DNA of 64,000 bases, from contig NZ_WBIS01000001.1 of assembly GCF_009749465.1 (NCBI RefSeq), forward strand, positions 868,001 to 932,000, read 5' to 3'. Positions 63,055 through 64,000 of the stretch are shown here, piece after piece (within the stretch, counting starts at the first letter, position 1; every line of letters begins with the position of its first letter). A program made the translations under genes and the position numbers. A model generated the notes under the pieces. That model saw only the letters and a list, made by a program, of their open reading frames with translations, searched no databases and was not told where the DNA came from. Source of the stretch: Agromyces terreus (lineage in GTDB: Bacteria > Actinomycetota > Actinomycetes > Actinomycetales > Microbacteriaceae).

Positions 63055-63629
63055 CGTCTGGACACGTCGATGCGGCGCTGACGTTCGAGCTCGCGGACCC
63101 TCGAGCTCCGGAGGCGCAATCGATCCTGGAACGCTTCTTCACCGAGATCGTCGCCCGCTACCGGGGCCGGCCGGCCACCGCTTCGGAGGTCGCGCAGGTG
63201 ATGCTCGACGAGCCGAGCGACGATCTCCGGGGCGACGACGGATTCCTCCTCCTCGCGCGGGAGGGTGACCGAGTGATCGGATGCGGCGGTGTACGCGTCA
63301 TCGAGCCGGGAACCGGCGAACTCACACGGGTGTTCGTCGACGCCATGGCCCGTGGTCGAGGTGCGGGACGGCTGCTGATCGACGAGCTCGAATCGGTCAG
63401 CACTCGTCGCGGCATCCGCACGCTGCGACTGACCGTGCGCGGGGATCTCACCGAGGCGCAGCGGCTCTACCGACGTCTCGGCTACGAGGCCGTCACCCCG
63501 TTCTCCAGATCGCCCTACGCCGACCACCAGCTCGCGAAGACCCTCGTGCCGCTCCCCCGGCAGCCGATTCGTTCGGGTCAGCACGACGGGAAGGGTGCGT
63601 CACCATCAGAACGGCGGATGCCGCGATGA
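63051..63629 (+). CDS. GNAT-family N-acetyltransferase
   Basis: 192 residues. LTRVFVDAMARGRGAGRLLIDELE contains the acetyl-CoA pyrophosphate loop (RGRGAG), and LRLTVRGDLTEAQRLYRRLGYEAVTPF is motif B. A GNAT domain spans residues 10-165; the last 25 residues are basic and unstructured. The substrate is unknown (amine, antibiotic or protein). GTG 63051 follows GAGAAGGG. The upstream palindrome suggests regulated expression. Confidence 0.85.
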   Translation: MTSGHVDAALTFELADPRAPEAQSILERFFTEIVARYRGRPATASEVAQVMLDEPSDDLRGDDGFLLLAREGDRVIGCGGVRVIEPGTGELTRVFVDAMARGRGAGRLLIDELESVSTRRGIRTLRLTVRGDLTEAQRLYRRLGYEAVTPFSRSPYADHQLAKTLVPLPRQPIRSGQHDGKGASPSERRMPR

Positions 63630-63690
63630 CCGCGCCCCGCACGACGCGGCCGTCCTCCCCCGCACCCTTCGCACGGTCGACGCGGGTCGG

Positions 63691-63696
63691 TAGCAT
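63691..63696 (+). promoter_or_regulatory. -10 element for the last VOC gene
   Basis: TAGCAT lies six bases before ATG 63703, consistent with a leaderless transcript. Confidence 0.5.
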
Positions 63697-63702
63697 GCAC
63701 GC

Positions 63703-64000
63703 ATGCCCATCAAACTCGAGAACGTCGGCATCGCGGTTCGCGACCTCGAAGCCACGATCGCGTTCTTCACCGACCTCGGCCTGAGCGTCATCGGCCGTGA
63801 CACCGTCAGCGGCGAATGGACCGACACCGCCGTGGGCCTCGACGGCAACCACGCCAAGATCGCGATGCTGCAGACGCCCGACGGGCACGGCCGGCTCGAA
63901 CTCTTCGAGTACCTCCACCCCGATGCGATCGAGACCGAGCCCACGCTCCCCAACGAGATCGGCATGCACCGGGTGGCGTTCTCGGTCGACGACCTCGACG
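63703..64000 (+). CDS. VOC-family protein, 3' end beyond the window
   Basis: The frame is open to the window end, 99 codons seen. MPIKLENVGIAVRDLEATIA at the start and FFTDLGLSVIGRD, then VGLDGNHAKIAMLQTPDGHGRLELFEY and GMHRVAFSVDDLD, are typical of glyoxalase-fold proteins. The His in LENVGIAV and Glu in LELFEY positions are the usual metal ligands, partly kept. The function is unknown. It is the second VOC gene within 2 kb. Confidence 0.85.
   Translation, partial: MPIKLENVGIAVRDLEATIAFFTDLGLSVIGRDTVSGEWTDTAVGLDGNHAKIAMLQTPDGHGRLELFEYLHPDAIETEPTLPNEIGMHRVAFSVDDLD

Overview
The window looks like the chromosome of a high-GC actinobacterium, most likely Micrococcales and probably Microbacteriaceae (Agromyces- or Microbacterium-like). 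The evidence is a composition of roughly 70% GC judged by eye, a third codon position that is almost always G or C, many GTG starts, leaderless TANNNT promoters, and actinobacterial markers (RbpA, PafB/PafC, HelY, ImuA'/ImuB/DnaE2, type B L31, DUF3097, DUF3099). Annotation is by reading only; no database search was possible.

Layout. 1-3803 appears to be the right end of an integrated island. It holds the C-terminal part of a type I restriction HsdR subunit, a membrane-anchored ankyrin-repeat gene, and a gene-poor stretch of lower GC. It ends at the 3' end of a tRNA/tmRNA-like gene with a strong terminator, which I read as an attachment-site scar. From about 4000 the sequence is ordinary core chromosome. 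4-12 kb: a TMEM175-like channel, a membrane protein, the branched-chain 2-oxoacid dehydrogenase operon (E1a-E1b-E2) with an Lrp regulator and a DUF2236 protein, and a coiled-coil lytic transglycosylase. 12-23 kb: a GH3 lipoprotein, YceI, an AlkZ-like DNA glycosylase, an ABC-F ATPase, a SURF1 / small Cys protein / DUF3099 operon, FabG, SerB, the divergent glycogen pair glgC and glgA/glgM, an ABC ATPase and type B L31. 23-36 kb: a DEDDh exonuclease, a hydrolase plus GT4 glycosyltransferase, a histidine phosphatase, a sirtuin, a TrmH methyltransferase, a D,D-carboxypeptidase, an SGNH hydrolase, an SF2 helicase, a DHA2-type MFS pump, a second Lrp regulator and a VIT1-type transporter with a ferritin-like N-terminus.

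36-43 kb: an SOS mutasome operon, imuA'-imuB-dnaE2, behind a perfect LexA box, with a DUF3097 gene as probable fourth member. Then tRNA-Leu(GAG). 43-57 kb: an M20 peptidase, UppP, a PAC2 protein, a HAD phosphatase, TrmI, an FKBP lipoprotein, then pafB-pafC-tatA-tatC-helY and Lnt. This matches the classic actinobacterial proteasome neighbourhood, except that the Pup/proteasome genes are not between trmI and pafB. 57-64 kb: RbpA, a glycerophosphodiesterase, an SPFH/NfeD pair, an atypical SDR protein, an HdeD-like membrane protein, an AraC regulator, two VOC proteins (the last cut by the window end), a DUF1801 protein, and a GNAT acetyltransferase preceded by a possible leaderless 46-codon gene overlapping a palindrome.

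How the genes work together. DNA repair and mutagenesis is over-represented (HsdR, AlkZ-like, ImuA'/B-DnaE2, PafBC, DEDDh exonuclease, two SF2 helicases). The envelope is served by UppP, Lnt, TatAC, the transglycosylase, the carboxypeptidase and GH3. Two genome-scale DNA signals stand out: a heavily repeated decamer CGGATGCCGC, and a uniform leaderless promoter layout with TANNNT 6-8 bases before the start codon.
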